Part shown: positions 45,100 to 54,024 of the stretch, piece by piece | How positions within the stretch are numbered: the stretch's first letter is position 1 | How the letters are laid out: every line of letters begins with the position of its first letter | Notes under the pieces: model-generated | Seen by the model: only the letters and a program-made list of their open reading frames with translations | What the model was told of the DNA's origin: nothing | Database searches by the model: none | Made by a program: the position numbers and the translations under genes | NCBI RefSeq assembly: GCF_010671605.1 | Contig: NZ_JAABOO010000003.1 | Span: forward strand, 247,993-311,992 | DNA from: Leptobacterium flavescens | GTDB taxonomy: Bacteria; Bacteroidota; Bacteroidia; Flavobacteriales; Flavobacteriaceae | Length of the DNA stretch: 64,000 nt | Reading direction: 5' to 3'

Positions 45100-45147
45100 A
45101 TAAATATAGAGTAAAAGCTCATGAAACTGCTGTGGCAAAACCGCAAT
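45100..45147 (-). promoter_or_regulatory. Peptide D promoter with bipartite element
   Basis: On the minus strand ATTGCGGTTTTGCC (45134-45147), 25 nt, then TATATTTAT (45100-45108), then CTTAATC. Same order and spacing as in front of peptide B. The remaining gap to the next gene (45148-45452) shows no supportable gene. Confidence 0.5.
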
Positions 45148-45452
45148 AATAGTGCGATTTTCTTACATAGAATAAATAGGGTGAAAAGTGGAAAAATTTG
45201 CATTCCGATCACAAATTAAAATAGATTATATCTGATCTGATTGCTTTGAAGATTTTAGCCCCGGACGAAAATAAATTTTGCAGGAGTCACTATGTGTTTC
45301 ATGATACAAAATTATAACTGGTGAATATTAGTAATTTGATTTTCAGTCAATTGAATTTACTTTGGTGAAATTTATTTTTATTTCATGAAAAACAGATCGC
45401 CTGTGTTTTTTAAGGATCTAATTTTATGTAAATATCATAAACGCTGATTCTT

Positions 45453-46157
45453 ATGAAAACTTTATCCGGAATTATACGGCTTCTTATCTTTTCGTTTTTG
45501 ATCCTTGCCTGCTCTCACAATTCCAAACTTCAAAGAGGACAATTTCAATCCAGAGAAATCGTAAACAGGACTACCGAAGAAATGCTAAATCATTACCAGA
45601 ATGCAATATATCTGGAAGGGGATTTTCAACTAGAGAGATTGGAAAAGGACCAATGGTCCATCTCTACGGGAACCGAAGACTTGCGACATACTTTTTTGAT
45701 AAGCGGGTTTGATAGTCCGGCCGATATAAATATGGAAATAAACAGTGTTTATTATCTGGAGAACGGGCTGTTGTTAAATAACAACCTGTTTTTAGGGGTA
45801 GAAGGAAATATAGACTCGAGACTGCAAAAAGACCTGGAACACTTAACTTCTATGAATAACTCCATTCGTCATCATAAGATAGGTAAACTGGTACATTTAT
45901 GGAGTCCCGGAGATGACCCGGACTTTAAGCAACCCACTCCTCAGGAATTAAGAGCAAGAATAAATCGCATTGACGGGCATGATGGCGATTGCGAACAGGG
46001 AGGAGAGGGTGCTACAAGTTGCAGTGTAACAAGCAGTACCGGTTCAGGTTGTTCGGTTTCCTGCGGTTCCGGCTACTATGCCTGCTGTAATGAAACGGCT
46101 TTCGGGCCTAATGACTGCCATTGCCATAGTGATACGGATCAAAATGTGATTGATTAA
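45453..46157 (+). CDS. Lipoprotein with Cys-rich C-terminal tail, unknown function
   Basis: A 234-residue protein with a lipoprotein signal (IFSFLILACS, Cys near 20). Residues 25-165 are a soluble domain I do not recognise. The last 55 residues contain ten Cys and many Gly/Ser (CSVTSSTGSGCSVSCGSGYY, ACCNETAFG, then CHCHSD), resembling the core of a Cys-rich peptide fused to a lipoprotein. It lies beside GG-leader peptide D, across a 375-bp spacer. Function unknown. Confidence 0.7.
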   Translation: MKTLSGIIRLLIFSFLILACSHNSKLQRGQFQSREIVNRTTEEMLNHYQNAIYLEGDFQLERLEKDQWSISTGTEDLRHTFLISGFDSPADINMEINSVYYLENGLLLNNNLFLGVEGNIDSRLQKDLEHLTSMNNSIRHHKIGKLVHLWSPGDDPDFKQPTPQELRARINRIDGHDGDCEQGGEGATSCSVTSSTGSGCSVSCGSGYYACCNETAFGPNDCHCHSDTDQNVID

Positions 46158-46289
46158 AGGGAAATAATAGATATCACCTAAAAAAGAAACCTGGTTAATT
46201 TATATGCTGCGGTTACGGATCCCTAAATATTTTTTTCATTTAAAAAGATCAGCTACCTTTATGAGTAGATAAAAATTGAATTAGAAAAA

Positions 46290-46610
46290 ATGAAAAATTA
46301 TAAAGAGACCGCTTCCATGGGCTGGGTTTCCGGAAAGATAAAAGGTTTTCAGGGCAGGGACCTGATAGATATGGAAAACGGCGGTTTAAAAATGATAAAA
46401 ATAGATCCTTTTGCCTCCTATCCCGTTCATCAGCATCCCGATAAAACAGAATACATCTATGTCCTTCAGGGAAATCCGGAAATAACCGTAGACGGCAAAG
46501 TGTACCACGGAAAGAAAGACGACTTTTTTATTTCGCCCAATTCCGTAAAACACAGTATCGCCAATCCTTCCGAAAAAGAATGCCTGCTCCTGGTGGGTGC
46601 CATTAAATAG
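46290..46610 (+). CDS. Cupin-domain protein
   Basis: A 106-residue single cupin. Motif 1 is YPVHQHPDKTEYIYVLQGNP (two His, one Glu), and motif 2 is ISPNSVKHSIANPSEKE. Metal ligands are therefore likely intact. Such small cupins act as isomerases, dioxygenases or binding proteins; the specific role is unknown. Upstream, TACCTTTA at 46252-46259 is a weak -7 candidate. Confidence 0.8.
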   Translation: MKNYKETASMGWVSGKIKGFQGRDLIDMENGGLKMIKIDPFASYPVHQHPDKTEYIYVLQGNPEITVDGKVYHGKKDDFFISPNSVKHSIANPSEKECLLLVGAIK

Positions 46611-46622
46611 ATCGGTAGTAAA

Positions 46623-46663
46623 GTGCTTTAATGCAGCGAAATAAGGTTTCGCTATCGAAGCAC
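46623..46663. repeat. Nested inverted repeat downstream of the cupin gene
   Basis: GTGCTT (46623-46628) and AAGCAC (46658-46663) enclose AGCGAAA / TTTCGCT (46635-46653, loop TAAGG). No T-tract follows, so it is not a standard terminator. It may be a structured 3' UTR or small repeat element. Confidence 0.4.
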
Positions 46664-46806
46664 GTCCTGCTATAATCAACGTTTATATAGTGATAATATT
46701 AAACGATGGTTCTCCTATAGATCTAAGAGATTATTTGTTGTAATTTTAAGCTTAGAAAGCCCTCGTTATCCCGGAAGTTAAAAAAAATTGCTTCAATATA
46801 AATTCA

Positions 46807-46840
46807 AAGGAGCAAACCACTATGTGTTTGCTCTTTTTTT
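46807..46840 (+). terminator. Terminator-like hairpin just before the ankyrin gene
   Basis: GAGCAAAC / GTTTGCTC stem with a bulge and a run of seven T, ending 16 nt before the next ATG. It probably ends the cupin transcript, although it could attenuate the ankyrin gene. Confidence 0.65.
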
Positions 46841-46855
46841 AATTAATTTTATCAC

Positions 46856-47332
46856 ATGGAAACGACTACAGAAACCTTCTTTAATGCTTTGCGTAATGGT
46901 AATGTCAGCGAAATAAAAGGAATGCTTGAATCCCGTTCGGACCTGGCAAATACCAGAGATGCCCGCGGATCTACACCTCTGGTACTGGCTACCTACTACA
47001 ACCATGAAGATGTAGCCGATCTTTTACTCGACTTTAATGCGGTTATAGACGATAAGGACGGAGCCGGAAATACGGCTTTGATGGGCGTTTGTTTTAAGGG
47101 ATACACCAATATTGCGGAAAGCTTGATTAAAAAAGGGGCCAATGTTAATGCCACCAATGGCAACGGGGCTTCTGCCCTTATATACGCAGCTACTTTCGGG
47201 CATGTAGAAATTGTAAAACTCCTCCTGGCCAGCGGGGCTGATACCTTGTTAAAGGACGTAAGGGGAAATACAGCCCTCGATCATGCACGTATGCAGGGAC
47301 TGGATTCGATCACAGAACTTTTGAGTACTTAA
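46856..47332 (+). CDS. Ankyrin-repeat protein
   Basis: A 158-residue protein of four ankyrin repeats: GSTPLVLATYYNHEDVADLL, then GNTALMGVCFKGYTNIAESL, GASALIYAATFGHVEIVKLL and a final GNTALDHARMQGLDSITELL. No signal peptide. In several bacteria such small ankyrin proteins accompany catalase, but none is present here. It is 16 bp upstream of the nitrilase-family gene, probably the same transcript. Likely a protein-interaction module. Confidence 0.85.
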   Translation: METTTETFFNALRNGNVSEIKGMLESRSDLANTRDARGSTPLVLATYYNHEDVADLLLDFNAVIDDKDGAGNTALMGVCFKGYTNIAESLIKKGANVNATNGNGASALIYAATFGHVEIVKLLLASGADTLLKDVRGNTALDHARMQGLDSITELLST

Positions 47333-47348
47333 TATAATTTAAAAAACT

Positions 47349-48119
47349 ATGGAATTGCTAAAACTGGCCCTGGTCCAGATACCACTCATCTGGGAGAAAC
47401 CTGTAGAGAACAGAAAGAATATTAAAGGCCGGATCGATGCGATTCAGGATCCCGTAGATATCATCGTGCTCCCGGAAATGTTTACCAGCGGATTTACGAT
47501 GAATCCGGAACGTGTGGCCGAGACCATGGAAGGCGAGACCGTAAAATGGATGAAGGAAAGAGCCAAAGAGAAGCAGGCAGCGGTTTGCGGAAGTGTGGTG
47601 ATAGAAGAGAACGGCAACTACTACAACCGTTTTCTTTTTATACGCCCCGACGGCACTACGGAATCTTATGACAAGAGACATACCTTTACCCTGGCGGGAG
47701 AACATGAAGTGTACGACCGCGGACAGGAAAAATATATTGTTACTTATAAAGACTGGCGTATCTGCCCTCTTATCTGTTACGACCTGAGATTCCCGGTATG
47801 GGCCAGGAATACCGAAGACTATGACCTGCTCCTGTATGTGGCCAACTGGCCGAAACCGCGTGTCAATGCATGGGATGCTCTTCTTAAAGCCCGGGCTATA
47901 GAGAATATGGCCTATTGCATAGGTGTAAACAGGGTGGGAATTGATGAGAACGGACATGAATACTCAGGACACACTGCCGCCTATGATGTATTGGGAAATA
48001 CCATAGCCTTTTCAGAAAAAGAGGAGACTCTTATTGTAACCCTCGAAAAAAATCAGATCGGAAAATACAGAAGCAAATTAAAGTTCCTGGCAGACCAGGA
48101 CAGCTTTAGTTTACAGTAA
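47349..48119 (+). CDS. Nitrilase-superfamily amidase (omega-amidase YafV-like)
   Basis: A 256-residue carbon-nitrogen hydrolase with the E-K-C triad: E43 (LPEMFTSGF), K109 (YDKRHTFTLAGE) and C143 (CPLICYDLRFP). The motif and length match omega-amidases, which deaminate alpha-ketoglutaramate or ketosuccinamate in metabolite repair after glutamine transamination. The last 14 bases overlap the convergent lipoprotein gene. Confidence 0.88.
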   Translation: MELLKLALVQIPLIWEKPVENRKNIKGRIDAIQDPVDIIVLPEMFTSGFTMNPERVAETMEGETVKWMKERAKEKQAAVCGSVVIEENGNYYNRFLFIRPDGTTESYDKRHTFTLAGEHEVYDRGQEKYIVTYKDWRICPLICYDLRFPVWARNTEDYDLLLYVANWPKPRVNAWDALLKARAIENMAYCIGVNRVGIDENGHEYSGHTAAYDVLGNTIAFSEKEETLIVTLEKNQIGKYRSKLKFLADQDSFSLQ

Positions 48120-49713
48120 AGGTTTGCTGCAACTCCCAGTTAGCCCGTAATTCGATAACATCCGGAAAATAAGCTATTCGCTCCGGCTGGGTTTTAAGAA
48201 GGTAACTCCCGCTATCCCATTTTCCGTTTCCGTTGGTATCGAAGATAACACGGATCAGGTAATTTCCCGGATCCAGATACCTGAATTCATAACTCGGCTC
48301 GGCCTTATCGACATATCTTTCGGCTTTTACTTCTCCCTGCTCGTCGGTAATCTGAATAATTACAGGGTATTTATCTACATTCCGGAGGGTAAGATTAACA
48401 CTCCCCAGGTCGGCGTAGCTTTTAGAACCTACCGCAAAGCGGATGGTATCGTTCGTATTCCCGTAAAAGTCCTCCAGGCTGTTGGGATACAGGGTAAGGA
48501 GGTAATTCTGAGCAGGCTCTACGTTCCATTTAAGCTTGAATTCATTCCGCTCCTTATCAAGTTCTGCATCAAAAGGAACAGGCACCGAATCCTGTTTAAA
48601 AATGCTTATCCTGCTGCTGTCTGTCTTTACCAGCGGGATATTTGCCCGGAAAACATAAGGCTTCTCAAAATGAACGTTTCGCTGATTTACCGGAGAGACC
48701 ACCAGTGAATCCCGGTAAAGTTCCTTGATCCTTATATTAAAGGTATCGATCTTGGTAGGGTGAGATACCTTAAACAAAAGGGAATCTGCTTCAAAAGGGG
48801 TAAACCAGTAATTTAAGGTGTCCTTATCCCTTTCTTTTGTGATAAGCGATTTATAATCGTCGGGAACTGTCGATAACAATTCGATTTCCATCTCGTCTGA
48901 AAGTCCTTCGTACCCGAAAATGATCCGGTTCTTGGAAACAAGGGAAGGAGGTGTTGCCCTGAAATCGGGAATTTCTTTAAACAGGTTGAGCTGATAGACA
49001 GAATCGGTTGGGATCTGGATGGTGTCTTCCACAAAAGCGATCTTATCCGTCTTCTGGTTAAACAGGTTGTTGTTTCCTATATCTTTTAGCGCAATTAACC
49101 TGTATTTCCCGGCTCTCAGGTTACTCAATTGAAAAGAAGTAGTACTGTCGAGCGTATTGGTAATATAGGTTGGAGGCTTTTTATAAATAGTAGAATCTGT
49201 AAAAGTAGAATCGATCTCATAGAGCATCACCGAAATAAAAGTATCGGGTTGTTTCGCCTTGGCATCGGTTACAAAACCGGAAAGCGTAAGCGAATCTATG
49301 GTTGGCCCGGTAGAAAAGACATATTTAAAAAATGGATAGGCATTCCCCTCATTATTATCCACAATACTCTGCCCGAAGTTGATCACATAGGTAGTGTTTT
49401 CCCTGAGGGTGTCCTTTATTACGATTTCCACCACCTTACTGGCACTTCCCTGGGGTTTGATCTGCGGGAGTTGGCTTAAGGGCGGAGAAACGATGAGTTG
49501 TTGCTGAAGGTTATTCAGCTTAACGTATTCATCAAAATAGATCCGTATTCTTTTTGCATCAAAATTAGTGGAGTTCAACTCCGGACTGGCTCTGACAATT
49601 TTTGGAGGGGTAGTATCCCGGGCTCCGCCGCTGGGAGTTCCTCTTTTGGCACAATTGATCAACGATATCAACATCGCGAAGAACAAACCAATACGAACGA
49701 TCTTACTTTTCAT
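48106..49713 (-). CDS. Lipoprotein with SbsA-type Ig-like (Big_5) domain
   Basis: A 535-residue lipoprotein (signal ending LISLINC). The N-terminal part, DTTPPKIVRASPELNSTNFD followed by RIRIYFDEYVKL and a TYVINFGQSIVDNNEGN segment, is the SbsA Ig-like pattern. Beta-rich repeats with FRYLDPGNYLIRVIFDTNGN occur near the C-terminus. Homologs are widespread and single-copy in Flavobacteriia, function unknown, probably envelope-associated. Confidence 0.8.
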   Translation of the reverse strand: MKSKIVRIGLFFAMLISLINCAKRGTPSGGARDTTPPKIVRASPELNSTNFDAKRIRIYFDEYVKLNNLQQQLIVSPPLSQLPQIKPQGSASKVVEIVIKDTLRENTTYVINFGQSIVDNNEGNAYPFFKYVFSTGPTIDSLTLSGFVTDAKAKQPDTFISVMLYEIDSTFTDSTIYKKPPTYITNTLDSTTSFQLSNLRAGKYRLIALKDIGNNNLFNQKTDKIAFVEDTIQIPTDSVYQLNLFKEIPDFRATPPSLVSKNRIIFGYEGLSDEMEIELLSTVPDDYKSLITKERDKDTLNYWFTPFEADSLLFKVSHPTKIDTFNIRIKELYRDSLVVSPVNQRNVHFEKPYVFRANIPLVKTDSSRISIFKQDSVPVPFDAELDKERNEFKLKWNVEPAQNYLLTLYPNSLEDFYGNTNDTIRFAVGSKSYADLGSVNLTLRNVDKYPVIIQITDEQGEVKAERYVDKAEPSYEFRYLDPGNYLIRVIFDTNGNGKWDSGSYLLKTQPERIAYFPDVIELRANWELQQTFTVN

Positions 49714-49767
49714 GAAATCCAGGTCGATTTTCCTGCAAAATAACGATTATTTTTACTAACGCTAAAA

Positions 49768-50457
49768 TTAGACGGTAATTGCCATGGCCGCTATACTTAC
49801 TTTAACATTTTTAGCATTTCGGAGGGCTTTGATACAGGCTTCCAGAGTGGCCCCGGTAGTAATTACATCATCGGCCAGAAGAATGTGCTTTGCCCCGGTC
49901 TGCCGCAACATATCTGCCTCAAAGGAAGAATCTTTGTTATACCATCGCATTACCCTGCTTTTCAGGGTTTGAGTTCCGCTTTGCGAAGATCTTTTCAGCA
50001 GTTTTTCGTCGTAATCCGAATTCAGGGCCTTTGCCAGGGAACCGGCAAACAAGCTTACCTGGTTATAGCCTCTTTTTCGCTCTTTCTGTCGATGCAGGGG
50101 AACGGGAAGTACCAGGTCTATATCCTTAAAACCGGGAGAAGTAGCCAGTTCGGTCCCCATCCATTCCCCGATCAGAGTACCCAGGGACTCCTGTCCCCGA
50201 TATTTGAGCTGGTGAATGAGTTTTTGAACAATACCGCTTTTTTCAAAATGTAAAAAAGCAGTGGCCTTTTCAACAGGAACCCGACCGTAAAAGATTTTTT
50301 CTACCGGATTGTCTTTAAAGCGATGATAATTGGTGAGTGGAAGCCCATGCCTGCAGGCCGTACAAATGAGATTTTCTTTTTTCAACAGTAGTGAATTACA
50401 GCCTAAACAAAGGGCGGGGAAGAATAAACTTTCAATATCATTTAGTATATTTACCAC
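49768..50457 (-). CDS. ComF-family phosphoribosyltransferase-like protein
   Basis: A 229-residue protein with an N-terminal zinc-type Cys cluster (C17, C20, C32, C35) and a C-terminal PRTase fold with the PRPP loop ILLADDVITTGATLEAC near 190-206. RKRGYNQVSLFAGSLAKAL is the ComF signature. ComF supports DNA uptake/competence in other bacteria, with helicase-linked roles. Divergent from the coiled-coil gene across 48 bp. Confidence 0.88.
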   Translation of the reverse strand: MVNILNDIESLFFPALCLGCNSLLLKKENLICTACRHGLPLTNYHRFKDNPVEKIFYGRVPVEKATAFLHFEKSGIVQKLIHQLKYRGQESLGTLIGEWMGTELATSPGFKDIDLVLPVPLHRQKERKRGYNQVSLFAGSLAKALNSDYDEKLLKRSSQSGTQTLKSRVMRWYNKDSSFEADMLRQTGAKHILLADDVITTGATLEACIKALRNAKNVKVSIAAMAITV

Positions 50458-50505
50458 CGTAAAAAGCTATTATCGTTGGGCTTAACCAAAGCTAAAGAAA
50501 AAAGA

Positions 50506-51429
50506 ATGAAGCCACAAAACAAACAATTAGGTCAGAAAATTATACTAGGAGCATTATTTCTGGCCATTGCTACCTTGATCAGCCTTACCTATTTTAACTA
50601 TATGGAAAGCGGTGAGAAGGTTGCTTTTTTGGCGAATGAAAAGGAAATGATCATCAAGGATCTGAAACAAATGCAGGAGAGCTTTGGCGAACTGACCGAT
50701 GCCAAGGGAAAAATAGCAGATGAGATCAAAGCTAACCGCGAACGTATTACCACTCTTCTGGATTCTCTGGACCTGCTGGAGGTAGATTATAATATCCTTC
50801 AGACCTACAGGGGAGAGTTGTCCGTAATGAGAAAGGAAAATGAACGCTATCGTAAGATCATCGATTCCATACAGTATGAAAACCTTTTGCTGGAAAGAGA
50901 GATCGATATCAGCAATCTTAAGATCAGTGAGCTGAGCGAGTATACGGAAGCACTTAAAGATACCAATAGTGTGCTTAGCAATTACAAGGATTCCCTTATG
51001 ACGGCCAATTCCGAGCTTACCGATAAGATTACCGAAGGTTCTATCCTGAATATTTACAACTTAAGAGGAGTGTCTTATAAATCCAGATCTAACGGAAGAG
51101 TTGCTCCTACCAGCCGGGCGGCCAAGACCGACCTTATCCGGACCTGTTTTGTAATACTCCCCAACAGGCTGTTAAAAAATCTAAGCAACGATATTTATAT
51201 CCAGATCATAGATGCTAAGAACAATGTTCTGGGAGAGAAAAAAACAATTCATTTCGACAATGAAGTCCTTACCTACAGCAAGAAGGTAGCCGTTAAAATA
51301 AAGGACCAGCCACTGGATGTTTGCGACTATATTACTACAGACGGGAACAGTATGTCCAAAGGGAATTATATAGTAAATGTCTTTTATAACGAAAAATTAC
51401 TTGCCACCTCTACTTTTCAACTGAAATAG
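50506..51429 (+). CDS. Membrane-anchored coiled-coil protein, unknown function
   Basis: A 307-residue protein from the ATG at 50506 (an upstream TTG at 50476 is less likely). One TM helix (about 16-36, IILGALFLAIATLISLTYF) precedes a long coiled coil (about 45-185). The C-terminal domain (TCFVILPNRLLKNLSNDIYI and following) looks like a beta-sandwich domain. Topology suggests an inner-membrane anchor with the coiled coil in the periplasm. I do not recognise a named family. Confidence 0.75.
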   Translation: MKPQNKQLGQKIILGALFLAIATLISLTYFNYMESGEKVAFLANEKEMIIKDLKQMQESFGELTDAKGKIADEIKANRERITTLLDSLDLLEVDYNILQTYRGELSVMRKENERYRKIIDSIQYENLLLEREIDISNLKISELSEYTEALKDTNSVLSNYKDSLMTANSELTDKITEGSILNIYNLRGVSYKSRSNGRVAPTSRAAKTDLIRTCFVILPNRLLKNLSNDIYIQIIDAKNNVLGEKKTIHFDNEVLTYSKKVAVKIKDQPLDVCDYITTDGNSMSKGNYIVNVFYNEKLLATSTFQLK

Positions 51430-51453
51430 CTGATGAATTGATTGTAAAAATTC

Positions 51454-51461
51454 TATTTTTG
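51454..51461 (+). promoter_or_regulatory. -7 element of glyS
   Basis: TATTTTTG, an exact TAnnTTTG match, 4 nt before the glyS ATG at 51466; suggests a leaderless transcript, like those predicted for tetR and uvrC. Confidence 0.4.
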
Positions 51462-51465
51462 CGCC

Positions 51466-53010
51466 ATGGCAAATCAAGATGAGCAATTCAAGAAGGTTAT
51501 ATCTCATGCAAAAGAATACGGTTATGTATTCCCTTCTAGTGAAATTTATGATGGATTAAGCGCCGTTTACGATTACGGCCAGAATGGTGTAGAGTTAAAG
51601 AAAAATATCAGGGATTACTGGTGGAAGGCAATGGTTCAGATGCACGAGAATATCGTGGGGATCGATGCCGCCATTTTTATGCACCCCACCACCTGGAAAG
51701 CATCGGGCCATGTCGATGCCTTCAGTGACCCTCTTATCGATAATAAAGATTCCAAAAAAAGATACAGAGCCGACGTACTTGTAGAAGATTACGTGGCCAA
51801 AATAGAAACCAAGATCGAGAAGGAAGTAAAGAAAGCGGCCAAAAGGTTTGGAGATGCTTTCGATAAGGATCAGTTTCTTGCTACCAACCCGCGTGTTTTA
51901 GGATACAAAGAGAAGGGTGATGCGATCTTAAAACGTCTGGCAAAATCTCTCGATAACGAAGATCTGGCAGATGTGAAAACGCTTATTGAGGAGCTCGGTA
52001 TTGCCGATCCGGAAACAGGCTCTAAAAACTGGACCGATGTAAAACAGTTCAACCTGATGTTCGGTACCAAACTGGGAGCTTCTGCAGAGCATGCAATGGA
52101 CCTGTATTTACGTCCGGAAACGGCCCAGGGTATTTTTGTGAATTTCCTCAATGTTCAGAAAACCGGAAGGATGAAGATCCCTTTTGGAATTGCACAAACC
52201 GGAAAAGCTTTCCGAAATGAGATCGTAGCCAGGCAGTTTATTTTCCGTATGAGAGAGTTTGAACAGATGGAGATGCAGTTCTTTATCAAACCCGGTACGC
52301 AGAAGGAATGGTATGAGCACTGGAAAGATGCCCGTATAAAGTGGCATTTGTCACTGGGGATGGGAGAAGAGAATTACCGTTTTCACGATCATGAAAAATT
52401 AGCACATTATGCCGATGCAGCAGCCGATATAGAGTTCAGATTTCCTTTCGGATTTAAGGAACTGGAGGGGATCCACTCAAGAACCGATTTTGATCTCGGA
52501 AAACACGAGGAATTTTCAGGTAAAAAACTCCAGTATTTTGATCCGGAGTTAAACGAAAGATATACTCCTTATGTCCTGGAAACTTCTATCGGACTGGACA
52601 GGATGTTCCTGGCTGTATTGTCTAATTCTCTTCAGGAGGAGACGCTGGAAGATGGTTCTTCCCGTACGGTATTGAGATTACCGGCAGTACTGGCACCGAC
52701 AAAAGCAGCGATACTTCCTTTGGTTAAAAAGGACGGTCTGCCCGAACTGGCAAGAAAGATTGTAGATGACCTGAAATGGGATTTTAATGTTCAGTACGAC
52801 GAAAAGGATGCTGTGGGAAGACGATACAGGCGACAGGATGCAGCGGGAACCCCCTTCTGTATTACGGTAGATCATCAAACTTTAGAGGATAATACCGTAA
52901 CGCTGCGTCACAGAGATACAATGGAACAGGAACGAATTCCTATAAATGAGCTTCGAAATGCCGTTTTAAAGGAAGTAGATATGCGGAATTGGCTGATGAA
53001 AAGCCGATAA
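51466..53010 (+). CDS. glyS: Glycyl-tRNA synthetase, single-chain (alpha2) type
   Basis: A 514-residue class II synthetase. Typical blocks are SSEIYDGLSAVYDYGQNGVE, YLRPETAQGIFVNFLNV, IPFGIAQTGKAFRNEI (motif 2 region), EFEQMEMQFF and the C-terminal anticodon-binding domain starting at LPAVLAPTKAAILPL. GIDRM-type motif 3 appears as SIGLDRMFLAVL. This eukaryote-like alpha2 form replaces the bacterial alpha2beta2 GlyQS pair in Bacteroidota. Confidence 0.95.
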   Translation: MANQDEQFKKVISHAKEYGYVFPSSEIYDGLSAVYDYGQNGVELKKNIRDYWWKAMVQMHENIVGIDAAIFMHPTTWKASGHVDAFSDPLIDNKDSKKRYRADVLVEDYVAKIETKIEKEVKKAAKRFGDAFDKDQFLATNPRVLGYKEKGDAILKRLAKSLDNEDLADVKTLIEELGIADPETGSKNWTDVKQFNLMFGTKLGASAEHAMDLYLRPETAQGIFVNFLNVQKTGRMKIPFGIAQTGKAFRNEIVARQFIFRMREFEQMEMQFFIKPGTQKEWYEHWKDARIKWHLSLGMGEENYRFHDHEKLAHYADAAADIEFRFPFGFKELEGIHSRTDFDLGKHEEFSGKKLQYFDPELNERYTPYVLETSIGLDRMFLAVLSNSLQEETLEDGSSRTVLRLPAVLAPTKAAILPLVKKDGLPELARKIVDDLKWDFNVQYDEKDAVGRRYRRQDAAGTPFCITVDHQTLEDNTVTLRHRDTMEQERIPINELRNAVLKEVDMRNWLMKSR

Positions 53011-53020
53011 TAAAAATCAA

Positions 53021-53050
53021 AAAGACTGCCCGAGAGCAGTCTTTTTTTTT
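53021..53050 (+). terminator. Terminator after glyS
   Basis: AAAGACTGC / GCAGTCTTT around CCGAGA, followed by nine or more T. Confidence 0.88.
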
Positions 53051-53363
53051 ATAAGATCAAAGCATCTTATATTTAAATTGTAAACAGGAACCGAGAAGTT
53101 CGGTAACACCTGATAGCTTTAGAAAAGCCTGTAAATAAAGGGTTAACATTGATCTTTTACATTTTTTTTCAAATTTAACTTTACTATAGAGTCGCTGTGA
53201 TTCCACAAGTAAAATAGTCCGGCTGCCAGGATTTGATTTTTAGTTTTGTTTTCCCGTTTCCCTTACAATTCAATATGATGGTTAATGCAGGCAGAAATTA
53301 AAAAAGATTACAAAACGAAGCTTATTTTTTTCTCAATTTAACATTTTGCCCTGCCCGCTGGCT
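53051..53363. other. Non-coding interval between glyS and the barrel genes
   Basis: About 310 bp of AT-rich sequence. I see no reading frame with a credible start and product, no tRNA-like fold and no strong repeat. Confidence 0.5.
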
Positions 53364-53876
53364 CTAGAACCTGAAACCGGTTGTGATGCCTCCCCTGGGG
53401 ACGAACTTATCGCCTCCGTTATCCGAATTAAACAAATTACGGCCGACCCCTGCATTGAATTCTACCAGGAAGTTTTTAGTGGTGATCAATTTTACTCCCA
53501 GTCCGAACCCGAGAGCAAGGTCTAAAATTTCACCTCTCCTGGCGAAACCACCCCCTGCTCGGACACGGTTATCGACCGTATTAAAGGAGGCAAAACCCTC
53601 CGCAAAAAAACCGGCAGCGGGTTTCTTTCCGAAATAGATCCGGTAATAGGGAGTGATCGAATAATTGATGTTAAAATCGCCGTTATCGTATTGCAGAAAA
53701 CCGGAAAGGCCAACGGCAGATGATGCATTGAGCAGCCGTTCATAGGAAACTTCGGCGCCTATGGTGACCGTGGTCAATGCATTGATTTTCAGCTCATTTT
53801 TTTTAAAAGTCTCTGCATCCTGTGCATGCAGAACTACGGAAGTGGCCATAAAGACCAGAAAAGCAATTTTCTTCAT
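53364..53876 (-). CDS. Small outer-membrane beta-barrel (DUF3575-like), copy 1
   Basis: A 170-residue protein with a signal peptide (LVFMATSVVLHAQ). The pattern KNELKINALTTVTIGAEVSY followed by YYRIYFGKKPAAGFFAEGF and a final TTGFRF is that of small barrels annotated as DUF3575. It shares these blocks with the next gene, a tandem paralog. Ends in an aromatic residue, as needed for BAM-dependent insertion. Function unknown. Confidence 0.78.
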   Translation of the reverse strand: MKKIAFLVFMATSVVLHAQDAETFKKNELKINALTTVTIGAEVSYERLLNASSAVGLSGFLQYDNGDFNINYSITPYYRIYFGKKPAAGFFAEGFASFNTVDNRVRAGGGFARRGEILDLALGFGLGVKLITTKNFLVEFNAGVGRNLFNSDNGGDKFVPRGGITTGFRF

Positions 53877-54024
53877 AAGTTAATTTTTTTGAGTTACTTA
53901 CAAAGAGATACTGCCTGAGAACTGAAGTTGCGTTTTGTTAACAGAAAAAGTAGGTAGATTAACAAAAAATTAAAAGAAAATACCTATAAAAGTTAATAAA
54001 ACCTAAGAGAATTGCTTGCCTGGA

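Noticed and set aside
45385..45447. A 20-codon ATG frame upstream of the Cys-tailed lipoprotein gene
   Set aside because: Too short, no leader or transcription signal, no resemblance to the GG-leader peptides.
46611..46855. Possible tRNA or structured RNA in the cupin-ankyrin gap
   Set aside because: No cloverleaf, no anticodon loop and no CCA or TPsiC-like sequence; only the nested hairpin and a terminator are present.
53051..53363. Possible missing gene after glyS
   Set aside because: No frame with a plausible start, length and composition on either strand.
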